Program-made: the position numbers and the translations under genes | The notes under the pieces: generated by a model | What the model saw: only the letters and a program-made list of their open reading frames with translations | The model's database searches: none | What the model was told of the DNA's origin: nothing | Shown here: positions 16,762 through 25,272 of the stretch, one piece after another | Layout: the number at the start of each line of letters is the position of its first letter | How positions within the stretch are numbered: the first letter of the stretch is position 1 | DNA from: Anaerolineae bacterium | GTDB lineage: Bacteria; Chloroflexota; Anaerolineae; 4572-78; J111 | DNA: 32,203 nt | Reading direction: 5' to 3' | NCBI GenBank assembly: GCA_020433835.1 | Contig: JAGRBY010000013.1 | Location: 1-32,203, forward strand

Positions 16762-17442
16762 ATGAAAGTAGGACTTATCCCGGCAGCAGGAATGGCGAGA
16801 CGATTAGGTATCTCGTGGCCCAAAGAGTTGGTAGACTTTAACGGAAAAGCCATTATCGAATACAGTATTGATAATTTGATCGAGGCAGGAGTCGACTTGA
16901 TTGTGATTGTTATTCGAATAGGCAAAGAGGACCTAAAGAATTATGTAGAGCACAAATATAAAGATCGTTGCCGTTTTACTTTTGTCTATCAACAAGGGGA
17001 AATTGGAAACTTAATTGATGCCATCAAGGCCGGCTATGTTGCTATTAAAGGCCACACCGTTTATTTCTGCATGGCCGATACCTTTGTTCGCCCTAACCCC
17101 TTTATCGTTGATCCGGTGCAACCTCTTACCCTGCTATGTTTCAAAGCCGAGGGCAATACATGGAAGAATTTTGGGGTGGTTGATATCAACCAGCGTAAAG
17201 TTGTCGATAAACCGTCGCACTATATAACCAACATCTGTTGGGGAGCACTCATTTGGAAGCCCTCATTTACAGAGAAAATAATGGCTTCTAACAGTTTGCC
17301 GGATGTGCTCAATCAAGTAAAGTGGGAATATGTTATTAATATCGAGGAATACAAAGATGTCGGTATTAAAAAAATCCCGAATATGGAAGAGTTGATGCAT
17401 GGTCGGTCATTGCCAGGATTTCCTGGAGTGCCCGCGGCTTAG
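16762..17442 (+). CDS. Sugar-1-phosphate nucleotidyltransferase (RmlA-like)
   Basis: A 226-residue Rossmann-type nucleotidyltransferase that would make an NDP-sugar donor. The nucleotide loop is LIPAAGMARRLG (5-16), followed by PKEL (20-23) with the catalytic Lys, and the metal-binding Asp106 in FCMADTF. It is shorter than RmlA (about 290 residues) and lacks the C-terminal dimer extension or a left-handed helix acyltransferase domain. ATG 16762 is preceded by two purine runs, AAGGAG and AAGGAGG. It lies 105 bases after the BcsB-like gene and is followed within eight bases by repeat B copy 3. The base and sugar specificity are not readable. Confidence 0.82.
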   Translation: MKVGLIPAAGMARRLGISWPKELVDFNGKAIIEYSIDNLIEAGVDLIVIVIRIGKEDLKNYVEHKYKDRCRFTFVYQQGEIGNLIDAIKAGYVAIKGHTVYFCMADTFVRPNPFIVDPVQPLTLLCFKAEGNTWKNFGVVDINQRKVVDKPSHYITNICWGALIWKPSFTEKIMASNSLPDVLNQVKWEYVINIEEYKDVGIKKIPNMEELMHGRSLPGFPGVPAA

Positions 17443-17449
17443 TAGGGTA

Positions 17450-17657
17450 AGAAACCGGGTTTTTAGCGTTAAAAAATTACAGATAAGTCAGATAAACATC
17501 GTACAATGAAAGCCATGAAGTCATGCCCGAATGTCTTTATCGGGCATCCAGTCGGCTCTTTAGAGGTGGACTCCCGCTAAAAGCATGCGGGAGTGACAGA
17601 GCTAGATTGCACGTCTTTTATCTGTTTTGTCTATTAGGTGTCAAAAATCCGGTTTCT
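17450..17657 (+). repeat. Palindromic repeat family B, copy 3, interrupted
   Basis: The left part agaaaccgggtttttagcgt (17450-17469) and the right part aggtgtcaaaaatccggttt (17636-17655) match the two ends of the 80-bp family B core, but here they are 208 bp end to end. About 160 bases of unrelated sequence replace the core's middle 30-odd bases. The inner flanks carry an 8-bp inverted repeat cagataaa (17489-17496) / tttatctg (17617-17624). As with the other two copies it starts within a few bases after a stop codon and has the same orientation. Confidence 0.75.
17520..17597. repeat. Nested pair of inverted REP-like hairpins
   Basis: Two hairpins face each other: 17523-17547 (stem atgcccga/tcgggcat) and 17570-17594 (stem actcccgc/gcgggagt). 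The left unit and the reverse complement of the right unit agree at about 23 of 31 positions by eye, and the outer ends are gtca...tgac. This is the layout of a bacterial interspersed mosaic element. It sits inside family B copy 3, so it was probably acquired later. Confidence 0.75.
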
Positions 17658-17693
17658 ATAACTGTGTCTGCCTGATTTTATATGAGGGGTATC

Positions 17694-17776
17694 AGGTGAC
17701 AGTCACTTATTCGTCATAAATCAGCGTTGGATTAGCCCAAACAGGTCGATTTAGGGCGTTCAAGTGACTGTCACTT
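17694..17776. repeat. Palindromic repeat family A, copy 3 (divergent)
   Basis: An 83-bp unit with arms aggtgacagtcactt (17694-17708) and aagtgactgtcactt (17762-17776), one mismatch between arms. Length, arm position and inner landmarks (cagcgttg, cgattt-ag) match copies 1 and 2 in the same orientation. The arm core changed from ctggc to cagtc, and the opposite arm changed with it, which keeps pairing. It lies 34 bases upstream of the glycosyltransferase start codon at 17810. Confidence 0.75.
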
Positions 17777-17809
17777 TATAACTGCTATAAATTGATGAGA
17801 AGGAATTAA

Positions 17810-18835
17810 ATGGTTATGGAAAGCCAAATCCAATACTTAAAAAAATTTGCCACAACCGTGCGGCTTCACACTAATCCCAACTATGCAGCGCATGCGCGTG
17901 TGTTGGCAGTTCCAGACATGCTGCCCAACAGCAAATATCGCTCTTCTGACGAACTGCGCTTATTCGGGGAAGTTTTCAAAGCGGCCTTTGGAGAAAAAAC
18001 ATTGCTGCTTAACGCCTGCCGGGGACGCTTTAAGCCCGAATTGTGCGTTACCGTTTTAATCGGCTTATGGCCAAAACGATTCCGGCCCAAAGTGGTTATG
18101 TACGGCGATATGTTCCAGCAAACGTCCGGCTTACGCGGTAAAATCGAACGCATGATTATGAAACTGGCCGATCGCTCGATTATGCGCTATGTAGTTATCA
18201 CCGCGGCTGAACGCGATGTCTTCCCTAAGATTTGGGGTATCGATAAAACAAAAATGCGTGTTTGCCCTTACTTTTTGGAACAAAAACGGCACAGTAATGG
18301 GGCGATGACTCTTCCCACGGGGCAGCACATTTTCGCCGGCGGCAACTCATTTCGCAACTTCGAACCCCTGATCGAAGCGGCCCGACAACTGCCGCAATAT
18401 GAGTTCGTGCTTTGTACATCTGCTCTAAACGATCGAACCGATTTACCGCCCAATATAAAAGCCGGATTGGTGCCCCATGATCAATATGTGAAATTAATCA
18501 GCACCGCCGCAGCCGTTGTTGTCCCTCTAAAAACAGGTATGCATCGCATTGCCGGTTTGCAAACCTGTTTCGATGCCATGTGGGCTAAAAAACCAACGAT
18601 TGTGACCGAGGCACTGGGCGTACGTGAATATATTGATGATCACAAAACGGGTATGATTGTCGACGGTTCGCCGGAGAGTTATGCTGAAGCCATCCGCTGG
18701 GTGCTTGATCCTAACCATCGCAAGGAAGTTGAGCAGATGTGCGAACAAGCTCACACCATTTTGCGCGATCAATACACCCTGGATAATCACATCGATCAGC
18801 TTCTGGCCGTAATGGACGAAGTTATCGAGCAATAA
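17810..18835 (+). CDS. Glycosyltransferase, GT-B type (group 1-like)
   Basis: A 341-residue protein with no membrane segment. The C-terminal half looks like a GT-B donor domain: FAGGNSFRNFEPLIEA (around 180-195), a strand EFVLCTS, then VVPLKTGMHRIAGLQTCFDAMWAKKP and GVREYIDDHKTGMIV, the usual pattern for nucleotide-sugar binding. The canonical E-x7-E is not clear; the region reads GMHRIAGLQTCFDAMWA. The N-terminal half is divergent. ATG 17810 follows AGAAGGAA; ATG 17816 is nearly as good. It begins an operon of four genes that runs to 23816 with gaps of 28, -1 and 31 bases. It probably contributes to the same glycan as the upstream cluster. Confidence 0.7.
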   Translation: MVMESQIQYLKKFATTVRLHTNPNYAAHARVLAVPDMLPNSKYRSSDELRLFGEVFKAAFGEKTLLLNACRGRFKPELCVTVLIGLWPKRFRPKVVMYGDMFQQTSGLRGKIERMIMKLADRSIMRYVVITAAERDVFPKIWGIDKTKMRVCPYFLEQKRHSNGAMTLPTGQHIFAGGNSFRNFEPLIEAARQLPQYEFVLCTSALNDRTDLPPNIKAGLVPHDQYVKLISTAAAVVVPLKTGMHRIAGLQTCFDAMWAKKPTIVTEALGVREYIDDHKTGMIVDGSPESYAEAIRWVLDPNHRKEVEQMCEQAHTILRDQYTLDNHIDQLLAVMDEVIEQ

Positions 18836-18863
18836 GGCGATAGCCATTAATTGGAGCAAGAAA

Positions 18864-19661
18864 GTGATATACGTTATTCTTGGCATGCATAAATCGGGTA
18901 CAACCCTCGTATCACAAATGCTGCATCATTCCGGCATCAACATGGTTGATGCGCTTGAGGCCGGCGTTTCCTACGATCAGGGCAATAAATACGAGCGCCA
19001 ATCCGCCAAAAATCTCAACGAAGCGATTTTGGATTGCCGTGGAGTCGAAAGCATCGATATCGCCGTGCCTGATGCGCTTGAGCTTACAGACGAGCATCGT
19101 ACCCAAATGCAGGAGATTATTCGCCAATGTACGGATAAGTACGGCACATGGGGCTTCAAAGATCCTCGCACCTCGCTTATCTATCCCCTGTGGGCTTCGC
19201 AACTACCCGAACATAAGCTCATTGTGGTTTATCGTTCGCCGGATGAATTGTGGCAGCGCTATCGATCGGATCATTTTCGCAATCGATATCGTGATCCCTA
19301 CAAAGCCTGGCGATTAATGAACCGCTGGTGTGAGCATAACGCTGCCATTGTCAATTATCTGCATCAAACGTCTATGGATTTTATCGTCTTAGATTATCGC
19401 CGCTTGGTGTCTACTGCGGCGGAATTTGACCGGCTGCGCGATTTTGTCGGCCAAGATTTAAGTGATCAGCGTAAAATCGCGTTGTACCGCCATCAACCGG
19501 GGCAAAAGCCGTTCATGTTGAAAATGATCGATGACGTTATTGAACGACGCCACGGTTACCGCTCAGAGACCATCATCGAACAGCTTGACGCCTTAAAAAA
19601 CGGCGGTCAAGGGGGTAAAGCAACGGTTGGCGATTGGTCGCAAACAGTTGGGGCGCATTAA
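18864..19661 (+). CDS. Sulfotransferase-family protein
   Basis: A 265-residue protein starting at GTG 18864 with GGAG eight bases upstream. The very N-terminal P-loop MHKSGTTLVSQML (8-20) is the PAPS 5'-phosphosulfate loop of sulfotransferases. WGFKDPRTSLIYPLW (96-110) and VYRSPDELWQRYRSDHF (122-138) follow the family pattern for the central strand and 3'-phosphate site. It is only distantly like the sulfotransferase at 11365-12309, which has a longer N-terminus and a different acceptor region. No signal peptide. It ends one base into the next gene (TAATG), so it is translationally coupled to the beta-helix lipoprotein. A nucleotide-binding role other than sulfation is possible. Confidence 0.75.
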   Translation: MIYVILGMHKSGTTLVSQMLHHSGINMVDALEAGVSYDQGNKYERQSAKNLNEAILDCRGVESIDIAVPDALELTDEHRTQMQEIIRQCTDKYGTWGFKDPRTSLIYPLWASQLPEHKLIVVYRSPDELWQRYRSDHFRNRYRDPYKAWRLMNRWCEHNAAIVNYLHQTSMDFIVLDYRRLVSTAAEFDRLRDFVGQDLSDQRKIALYRHQPGQKPFMLKMIDDVIERRHGYRSETIIEQLDALKNGGQGGKATVGDWSQTVGAH

Positions 19662-21355
19662 TGGTTCTTTTGATAAAAGAAAATTACGGGATCAGCATTT
19701 TTAGAGCCATCCTGCTGATTATCATAATCAGTAGTGCAGCCGCTTGTTCTTCTGAAACCGTTTCGAATCCGGTTGCTCAGGCCACGGCGGTGACGACGGC
19801 ATCGCCTGAAGCAGCCTACATACCCACTGCGATAAAACCTACCGTTACAGCCCCGCCCAGCCCCACACCCATTCCCACCCAACTTAGCATAACAGCTACA
19901 CCTGAGCCGGAAGCTGATGAAACGGTTGATGAGCAATCGACTTTGGCCCGTTCTACGGGGGATGGACTGTATTATGTGGATACCACCGGCAGCGATAAAA
20001 AGGATCGTGGCTCAGCCGACGCGCCCTGGGCAACAATCAGCTATGCCTTAAAAAATGTACCGGATGGCAGCACGGTGATCGTTCGCCCCGGAACCTACAT
20101 GGGCAAGGTTAATCTGCGCGGAACGTTTGCTCAAGGCGTAACGGTTCGCTCGGAAGTGCCTTACCAGGCTCGATTACGGCACCACCAAACTGTGGTTACC
20201 GGGTTTCGCGGCCAGGGCATTACTCTGGAAGGCTTTGATATTGCTCACGATGGGCCGGGAGCCGGTAAGTACGTTATTCAAATCCAAGATTTACGCAGCC
20301 AACTCCCAGGGGCCGACGATCCGGTCAGCCGCATTACTCTGCGTAACAACATCTTGCACGACAGTTACAATAACGACATCCTCAAAGTTAATAACGGGGC
20401 CACTGACATTATCATCGAAGGCAACATTTTCTACAATCAATCTGGCTCCGACAGCCATATCGATGCCAATGGGGTTAGTGATATCATTATCCAGGATAAC
20501 GTTTTTTTTAACGATTTTGCCGAAAGCGGTCGCCCCAACAACAACGATACGGGGAGTTACATCGTTATTAAAGATAGCCTGGTTGGCGAGGATGCTTACG
20601 AAGGCAGCCAAAATATTACCGTCAGGCGCAACGTCCTTCTAAACTGGGAAGGCTTAAAAAGTAATACGTTTATTGTGATCGGTGAGGACTCGGTCGATTA
20701 CTACCAGGCCCACGATGTTCTCATTGAGAACAATTTAATGCTGGGTAACTCAGGTAATCCTATCCGGGCCGCTTTTGGTGTAAAAGGGTCACGAGACGTA
20801 ACGTTTCGCCATAACACCGTTATTGGTGATCTGCCGGGGCAGGCCTATACCATGCGTCTTAACACCCAGGAAAACAATAAAAACAATAAAAACATTTATT
20901 TTTACAACAACATTTGGGCCGATCCAACCGGTACATTTGGCTCTAACGTGGACGCAGCGGCCGGCAAGTTTTCCGATACCGAACCGACCGAGACCGAGTC
21001 ATTTATCTTAAATAATAACCTCTACTGGAACGGCGGCGAAGATATTCCTTATGACGAAACGCAGCTTGTCAATTATACCGATGACCTTAATGGGCTGGTG
21101 GGTGATCCGCTTTTGGGCGATCAATCCCATGTAGTTTTACCCCACTGGCTTCAGGACGAGAATCGCTTTGCCGACGGTTCACTTACCATCGCCGAAGTTT
21201 TTAAGCAGTTGGTAACGTTGTACGGTACACCGGCTGCCGGCAGTGTGGTAATTGACGCAGCTAATCCCGATTACGCTGCGCCTGAGGATATTCTGGGCAA
21301 CCCGCGCCCTGGCGACTCACCCGATATTGGGGCGGTTGAGTATCAAAATCAGTAG
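19661..21355 (+). CDS. Lipoprotein with right-handed parallel beta-helix
   Basis: A 564-residue exported protein. Hydrophobic residues 11-28 end in SAAAC (Cys29), a lipobox-like site. A Thr/Pro-rich stalk (about 30-90) follows. The rest, from LYYVDTTGSDKKDRGSADAP on, has the features of pectate-lyase-like beta-helix proteins: repeated short strands with Asn ladders (NNILHDSYNND, IIIEGNIFYNQ, IIIQDNVFFND, NVLIENNLML-like turns). The C-terminus NPRPGDSPDIGAVEY matches the choice-of-anchor Q ending. Such folds occur in polysaccharide lyases, epimerases and structural adhesins; catalytic residues are not identified. ATG 19661 overlaps the preceding stop; a TTG at 19634 is less likely. It is likely attached to the outer face of the membrane. 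Confidence 0.75.
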   Translation: MVLLIKENYGISIFRAILLIIIISSAAACSSETVSNPVAQATAVTTASPEAAYIPTAIKPTVTAPPSPTPIPTQLSITATPEPEADETVDEQSTLARSTGDGLYYVDTTGSDKKDRGSADAPWATISYALKNVPDGSTVIVRPGTYMGKVNLRGTFAQGVTVRSEVPYQARLRHHQTVVTGFRGQGITLEGFDIAHDGPGAGKYVIQIQDLRSQLPGADDPVSRITLRNNILHDSYNNDILKVNNGATDIIIEGNIFYNQSGSDSHIDANGVSDIIIQDNVFFNDFAESGRPNNNDTGSYIVIKDSLVGEDAYEGSQNITVRRNVLLNWEGLKSNTFIVIGEDSVDYYQAHDVLIENNLMLGNSGNPIRAAFGVKGSRDVTFRHNTVIGDLPGQAYTMRLNTQENNKNNKNIYFYNNIWADPTGTFGSNVDAAAGKFSDTEPTETESFILNNNLYWNGGEDIPYDETQLVNYTDDLNGLVGDPLLGDQSHVVLPHWLQDENRFADGSLTIAEVFKQLVTLYGTPAAGSVVIDAANPDYAAPEDILGNPRPGDSPDIGAVEYQNQ

Positions 21356-21386
21356 TTCGTATTGAACACAATGAAAAGCGGTAACT

Positions 21387-23816
21387 ATGCGTAGTTATTA
21401 CAATCACTTACATAAACTCATCTTTCTCGTCGGGGTAATGGTGCTGTTTTTGCCCGGTATCGTGTCGATATCGCCTGCTTACGCGCAGGAGGCCTGGCCC
21501 CCTTTGCGGGTGAAGCTGGAGCCTCATTATGAGGATGAAAAAATCGTTTACGATATTACACTGCGGGCCGAAGTAAGTTGGGAATTGTACGATGTTACGC
21601 TCAAAATTCCCCTGCCGAAAGGCACTCGCCTGATAGAAGCCGGTGCCCAAACCGGTGGTGAAACCGACTTTGACGGTCAAGAAGTAACCATTTTCTTTTC
21701 GCAGTTAAACCAAAAAGCGCGGCAAGCCTTTTTTAGGGTAGAGATCGTTGAGCCTGATATCACTACATTTACAGCGCAGGCCTGGGTTACGTGGCAAGGC
21801 CAGCATCCGGGCGATTATCTGGACGATCCTGTAACGTTTAGTATCAACCAGCAACCCCTTAATTGGGACGCTCCTGAGTATCGGGTTGAACTGGCGATGC
21901 TGGCTACTGTGGCCGATGATGTTATTATCTACCGAATCTATCCGAAAGCAAAGGACTGGCGTCGTCGCATTTGGGATTTAAATGTCAAAGTTGCCATTCC
22001 CACCGGAACCGAATTCTTGGGTGCGGAAGCTCCGCCTAACTTTACCGCAACATCCAACGGGCAAGAAGTTTCTTTCTTTAACATCGAATTTAGACCCGAG
22101 GATGAGGCAGCCGGGCCGCTGATTATGCGCCTTTCAATACCTCCTGAGGTCACTGCGCCCGTTCGGACGCACGCTTGGACAAGCTGGAAAAATTCCGGGC
22201 CTGGAGTGGGGAAAAATGTTCAGGCCCAAGAGCAGATGACAATGGGCGATATTATTATCACACCCCATTCAAACCAAATGGCCGTAGCGGATATCGTAGG
22301 CGATACCCCTCTCGCCAATTATGATCTGATAAGTATAACCCTTCAAGAAACCGATTCAACCTTATCGGTCGATTTCCATACGCTCGATGATATCGGGCCG
22401 GTTGGCGAACCCATCCTGTTTGCACTTTTTATCGACAGCGATTGCAGTACCGATACCGGCGAACTCAAACAGGTTTGGGGTGCTGACTATCGTGTTATGT
22501 ATAACCATCGTTCCGGTCAGGCCACGTTTACCCCCTGGGACGCGACTCAAAGTCTGTGGAATTGGACGAATTCCACAAAATTAAACAGTAGGAGCGACGT
22601 TCAATCGATTACGGTCGACATTCCCCGCGACCTGCTTGCCACTGAACAGCCATTTTGTTGGGCCGGACGCGCCATAAACGGTAACCCCACCTTTTATCCA
22701 TCTCTGCCGGGTGATTGGCTTCCGGCTGATGAATATGCAAACTTGCTGATGTACACCTTTGAAACACCCTTTGTGCCGCTGCCAACCCCCTTAATTGATG
22801 CATCCCAGCCGCTATCAACAACATTGGTTCGTGATGATATCCAAGGTACACTGGCGGTGCCGATCATAAACGCGTGGGGTTTTTACGATACCTACCTTTT
22901 CTCACTGCCGACCGGTGAAGAAATAACGCAAATTCCCAACGCCCATCACCCCCAATTTGCGCCGGACGGACAAAAGCTGGTTATCAATCGCCAATCGGGC
23001 TATTCCGAAATTCACAACCCCCATGTCAGCATCCAAACGCGGTATTTTATTGAATACCGTGAGCCGATTGAAAATATTGCCGAATTTCACCTGGCTGACG
23101 AAACTTTAACGCCTGTAAAAAGTACTGACCAGGATAGCTATCCTTTTTACGATTTTCAGGGACAGCATGTTATTTACGAACGCTCCTCCGTAAAAGTGGG
23201 TAGCAGCGGGCCGCAGCAAATTTCTACCTTTATTCAATGTGATATTGATGATGTCGAAGCGGGTTTAACGCCAGTGTGCCAGGAAATGGCCGGAGTACCG
23301 ACCTTGCGTTTTCGTCAGCAGCGCACCCGACAAAACAACGGATATCCGCTTATAACCGGCGATGGCACCCTTGTTTACCGAGCTTGTGATAACAGTTCAA
23401 CCCCGGCTGTGTGCGGAATTTATGGGGCCGATTTGTCGGCTTCGCTTGATAGTGAGGCAGATGTATCCGCTGTCCAAATTGATGAAGACTCTATGGCTAT
23501 TCTTTCCGATGCTCACGCGCAGCGCATTGCTTTTACCTCGCAGCGTGACGGCAACTGGGAAGCCTACTTGATGAATAGTAACGGCACCGGTCTCAAAAAC
23601 TTGTCAAACAGCGCTACCTCGAACGATGGATTGCCTACATTTTCTCCAGACGGAAAGTGGGTGGTTTTTATCTCTGATCGCAGCGGTGAGTGGGCAGTCT
23701 GGGGCGTTGCTGTTGATGGCGATACCCCCCAAAAGGTGTTCAACTTGCCCAAGTGGACACCCTGGGGCACCGGCAAGCAAGCCTGGATAACCGAGCGTAT
23801 TTCGTGGGGACCTTAA
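21387..23816 (+). CDS. Secreted multidomain protein with C-terminal TolB-like beta-propeller
   Basis: An 809-residue exported protein. The signal peptide ends at AYA/QE (about 33). Residues 36-165 and 170-290 are two similar beta-sandwich modules of the DUF11 kind (ITLRAEVSWELYDVTLKIPLPKGT and IYPKAKDWRRRIWDLNVKVAIPTGT share the same strand order). Residues about 300-460 form a module with FIDSDCSTDTGE and GADYRV, resembling a carbohydrate-binding type 9 fold. From about 490 the chain has propeller blades; the clearest are FTSQRDGNWEAYLMNSNGTG and FSPDGKWVVFISDRSGEWAV. No enzyme motif is seen. It follows the lipoprotein gene by 31 bases and ends the operon before a strong hairpin. A role in binding or sensing the surface polymer is a guess. 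Confidence 0.72.
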   Translation: MRSYYNHLHKLIFLVGVMVLFLPGIVSISPAYAQEAWPPLRVKLEPHYEDEKIVYDITLRAEVSWELYDVTLKIPLPKGTRLIEAGAQTGGETDFDGQEVTIFFSQLNQKARQAFFRVEIVEPDITTFTAQAWVTWQGQHPGDYLDDPVTFSINQQPLNWDAPEYRVELAMLATVADDVIIYRIYPKAKDWRRRIWDLNVKVAIPTGTEFLGAEAPPNFTATSNGQEVSFFNIEFRPEDEAAGPLIMRLSIPPEVTAPVRTHAWTSWKNSGPGVGKNVQAQEQMTMGDIIITPHSNQMAVADIVGDTPLANYDLISITLQETDSTLSVDFHTLDDIGPVGEPILFALFIDSDCSTDTGELKQVWGADYRVMYNHRSGQATFTPWDATQSLWNWTNSTKLNSRSDVQSITVDIPRDLLATEQPFCWAGRAINGNPTFYPSLPGDWLPADEYANLLMYTFETPFVPLPTPLIDASQPLSTTLVRDDIQGTLAVPIINAWGFYDTYLFSLPTGEEITQIPNAHHPQFAPDGQKLVINRQSGYSEIHNPHVSIQTRYFIEYREPIENIAEFHLADETLTPVKSTDQDSYPFYDFQGQHVIYERSSVKVGSSGPQQISTFIQCDIDDVEAGLTPVCQEMAGVPTLRFRQQRTRQNNGYPLITGDGTLVYRACDNSSTPAVCGIYGADLSASLDSEADVSAVQIDEDSMAILSDAHAQRIAFTSQRDGNWEAYLMNSNGTGLKNLSNSATSNDGLPTFSPDGKWVVFISDRSGEWAVWGVAVDGDTPQKVFNLPKWTPWGTGKQAWITERISWGP

Positions 23817-23821
23817 AACAG

Positions 23822-23857
23822 ACCGACCCGCACGAAACCGTGTTCGTGCGGGTCGGT
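23822..23857. terminator. Bidirectional hairpin between convergent genes
   Basis: A perfect 15-bp stem, accgacccgcacgaa (23822-23836) and ttcgtgcgggtcggt (23843-23857), with a six-base loop. It begins five bases after the propeller gene stop and ends about 35 bases before the end of the converging reductase gene. The plus-strand tail (aatgattg) lacks a T-tract; on the minus strand the tail reads ctgtttt. The strong stem in this position supports termination from both sides. Confidence 0.75.
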
Positions 23858-23892
23858 AATGATTGAATCAATGCCGAATAGGGCTTAAAAGA

Positions 23893-24846
23893 TTAGCTGC
23901 CCTGCGAAGCTTCATCCAGCGTTGCCATATCTTCATCACTCAAATCGAGTTGAACTGCCTCGATGAATGCTTGCAGATGGCCGGCTTTGGTTGCACTGGC
24001 GATGGGTGCCGTGACAATCGGCTTATTCACTAGCCAGGCCATAGCCACCCCGGCTTGAGAAGCATTGTGCTTTTCGGCCACAGCATCGAGCGCGGCAAGA
24101 ATGCGACGCCCCCGGTCGTTGAGGTACTTTTCCATCCCTCCGCCCCGAACGCTTTTGCTAAAATCTGCTTCGCTGCGATATTTTCCGGTTAGAAAACCGC
24201 TGGCGAGGGAAAAATAGGTGATAACCCCCAGACCATACTCGTGGCACAGCCCGGCCACGCCTTGCTCAAAGCCTTGGCGGGCATAAAGGTTATATTCCGG
24301 CTGGAATACCTCATAACGGGGCAGCCCGTTTTTGCTGCTGGCTTCCATCGAAGCAGCCAATCGTTCCGGCGAAAGGTTTGATGCGCCAATCCAGCGAACT
24401 TTGCCCGCTTTGATCAGTTTTTCGTATGCGCCCAATGTTTCTTCAACAGGCGTTTTGTCATCATCCCAGTGGGTTAGGTACAGATCGATGTAATCGGTTT
24501 GCAGCCGCTGTAGCGATTTGTCGGCAGCTTGTAGAATATGGGCTTCGGTTAAATCTCTGTGACCCTGGCCCACATCCGAGCCAACTTTGGTAATTACCAC
24601 CACCTCATCCCGATTGCCGCGCGCTTTCATCCAATTGCCAATAACCGTTTCCGACTCGCCGCCATCGTTGCCGTCGGCCCAGCGGGAATAGACATCAGCG
24701 GTATCAATAGCATTGAACCCCGAAGCTACAAAGGCATCCAAGAGTTCAAAGGATTGTTTTTCGTCAATAGTCCAGCCCAACACATTACCCCCAAATACAA
24801 GCGGGGCGATGCTAAGATCACTGTTTCCTAAAATTCTTTTTTCCAT
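23893..24846 (-). CDS. Aldo/keto reductase
   Basis: A 317-residue NADPH-dependent oxidoreductase of the (beta/alpha)8 type. The catalytic tetrad is visible: Asp48 in AIDTADVYSRW, Tyr53, Lys87 in VITKVG and His126 in LTHWD. The C-terminal cofactor region reads APIASATKAGHLQ (around 280). ATG 24846 is preceded by AAGGAGT at a good distance. It is a stand-alone minus-strand gene between the polysaccharide operon and the histidine kinase; nothing in the context ties it to a specific substrate. The sequence style (GGNVLGWTIDE, WIGASN) is that of the auxiliary sugar/aldehyde reductase group. Confidence 0.92.
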   Translation of the reverse strand: MEKRILGNSDLSIAPLVFGGNVLGWTIDEKQSFELLDAFVASGFNAIDTADVYSRWADGNDGGESETVIGNWMKARGNRDEVVVITKVGSDVGQGHRDLTEAHILQAADKSLQRLQTDYIDLYLTHWDDDKTPVEETLGAYEKLIKAGKVRWIGASNLSPERLAASMEASSKNGLPRYEVFQPEYNLYARQGFEQGVAGLCHEYGLGVITYFSLASGFLTGKYRSEADFSKSVRGGGMEKYLNDRGRRILAALDAVAEKHNASQAGVAMAWLVNKPIVTAPIASATKAGHLQAFIEAVQLDLSDEDMATLDEASQGS

Positions 24847-25272
24847 TGGTTTACTCCTTGTTGTAATTCTCTATTAAGCTTAAGCTACGGCCTGAGCCTT
24901 TTCCTAAAAGTGAGGGTTTCTCTAGGGTTCAAGGTGTAGCGTGTATAATAGTTACGAAACCTGAGTCAGAGATTAATAGCGAGTTGCTTTTTGAAGTTTG
25001 AGGTTGCCTGAACCGTGGTTCTTGTCAATAGTTTCAAGAGTTCGGTGGACGTGGAGGTTTTGCCCGGCGTGAGCTTTCTCAATAGGTCAAAAAATAATAG
25101 AGTTGACGAAGGCGATAAAGTGGGCTAGCATGAGAGTCATCTACTTGATTTATTCTTCGTTTCTCATCTTCGAGTTCGAACCTCACCGCGATTCATCTTT
25201 GGTTTATCTCTGGGTTACGGCTTACAGAAGAATTATAACACCTACTAAGATGTAGGTTATTGGGAGGAATTT
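24847..25272. other. Intergenic region between divergent reductase and histidine kinase genes
   Basis: A 426-bp stretch that should hold promoters for both flanking genes. The best signal is a plus-strand -35/-10 pair at 25103-25131. No repeat of family A or B, no small gene with a ribosome site, and no recognised RNA structure was seen. Confidence 0.6.
25103..25131 (+). promoter_or_regulatory. Candidate sigma70-type promoter for the histidine kinase gene
   Basis: TTGACG (25103-25108), then 17 bases, then TAGCAT (25126-25131). The -35 matches consensus at five of six positions and the -10 at four of six, with ideal spacing. It would give a leader of about 135 bases before ATG 25273. Confidence 0.45.

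Noticed and set aside
17443..17809. CRISPR array or integron-like attachment site
   Set aside because: The palindromes are not regularly spaced direct repeats and there is no cas or integrase gene; they fit REP/MITE-type elements.
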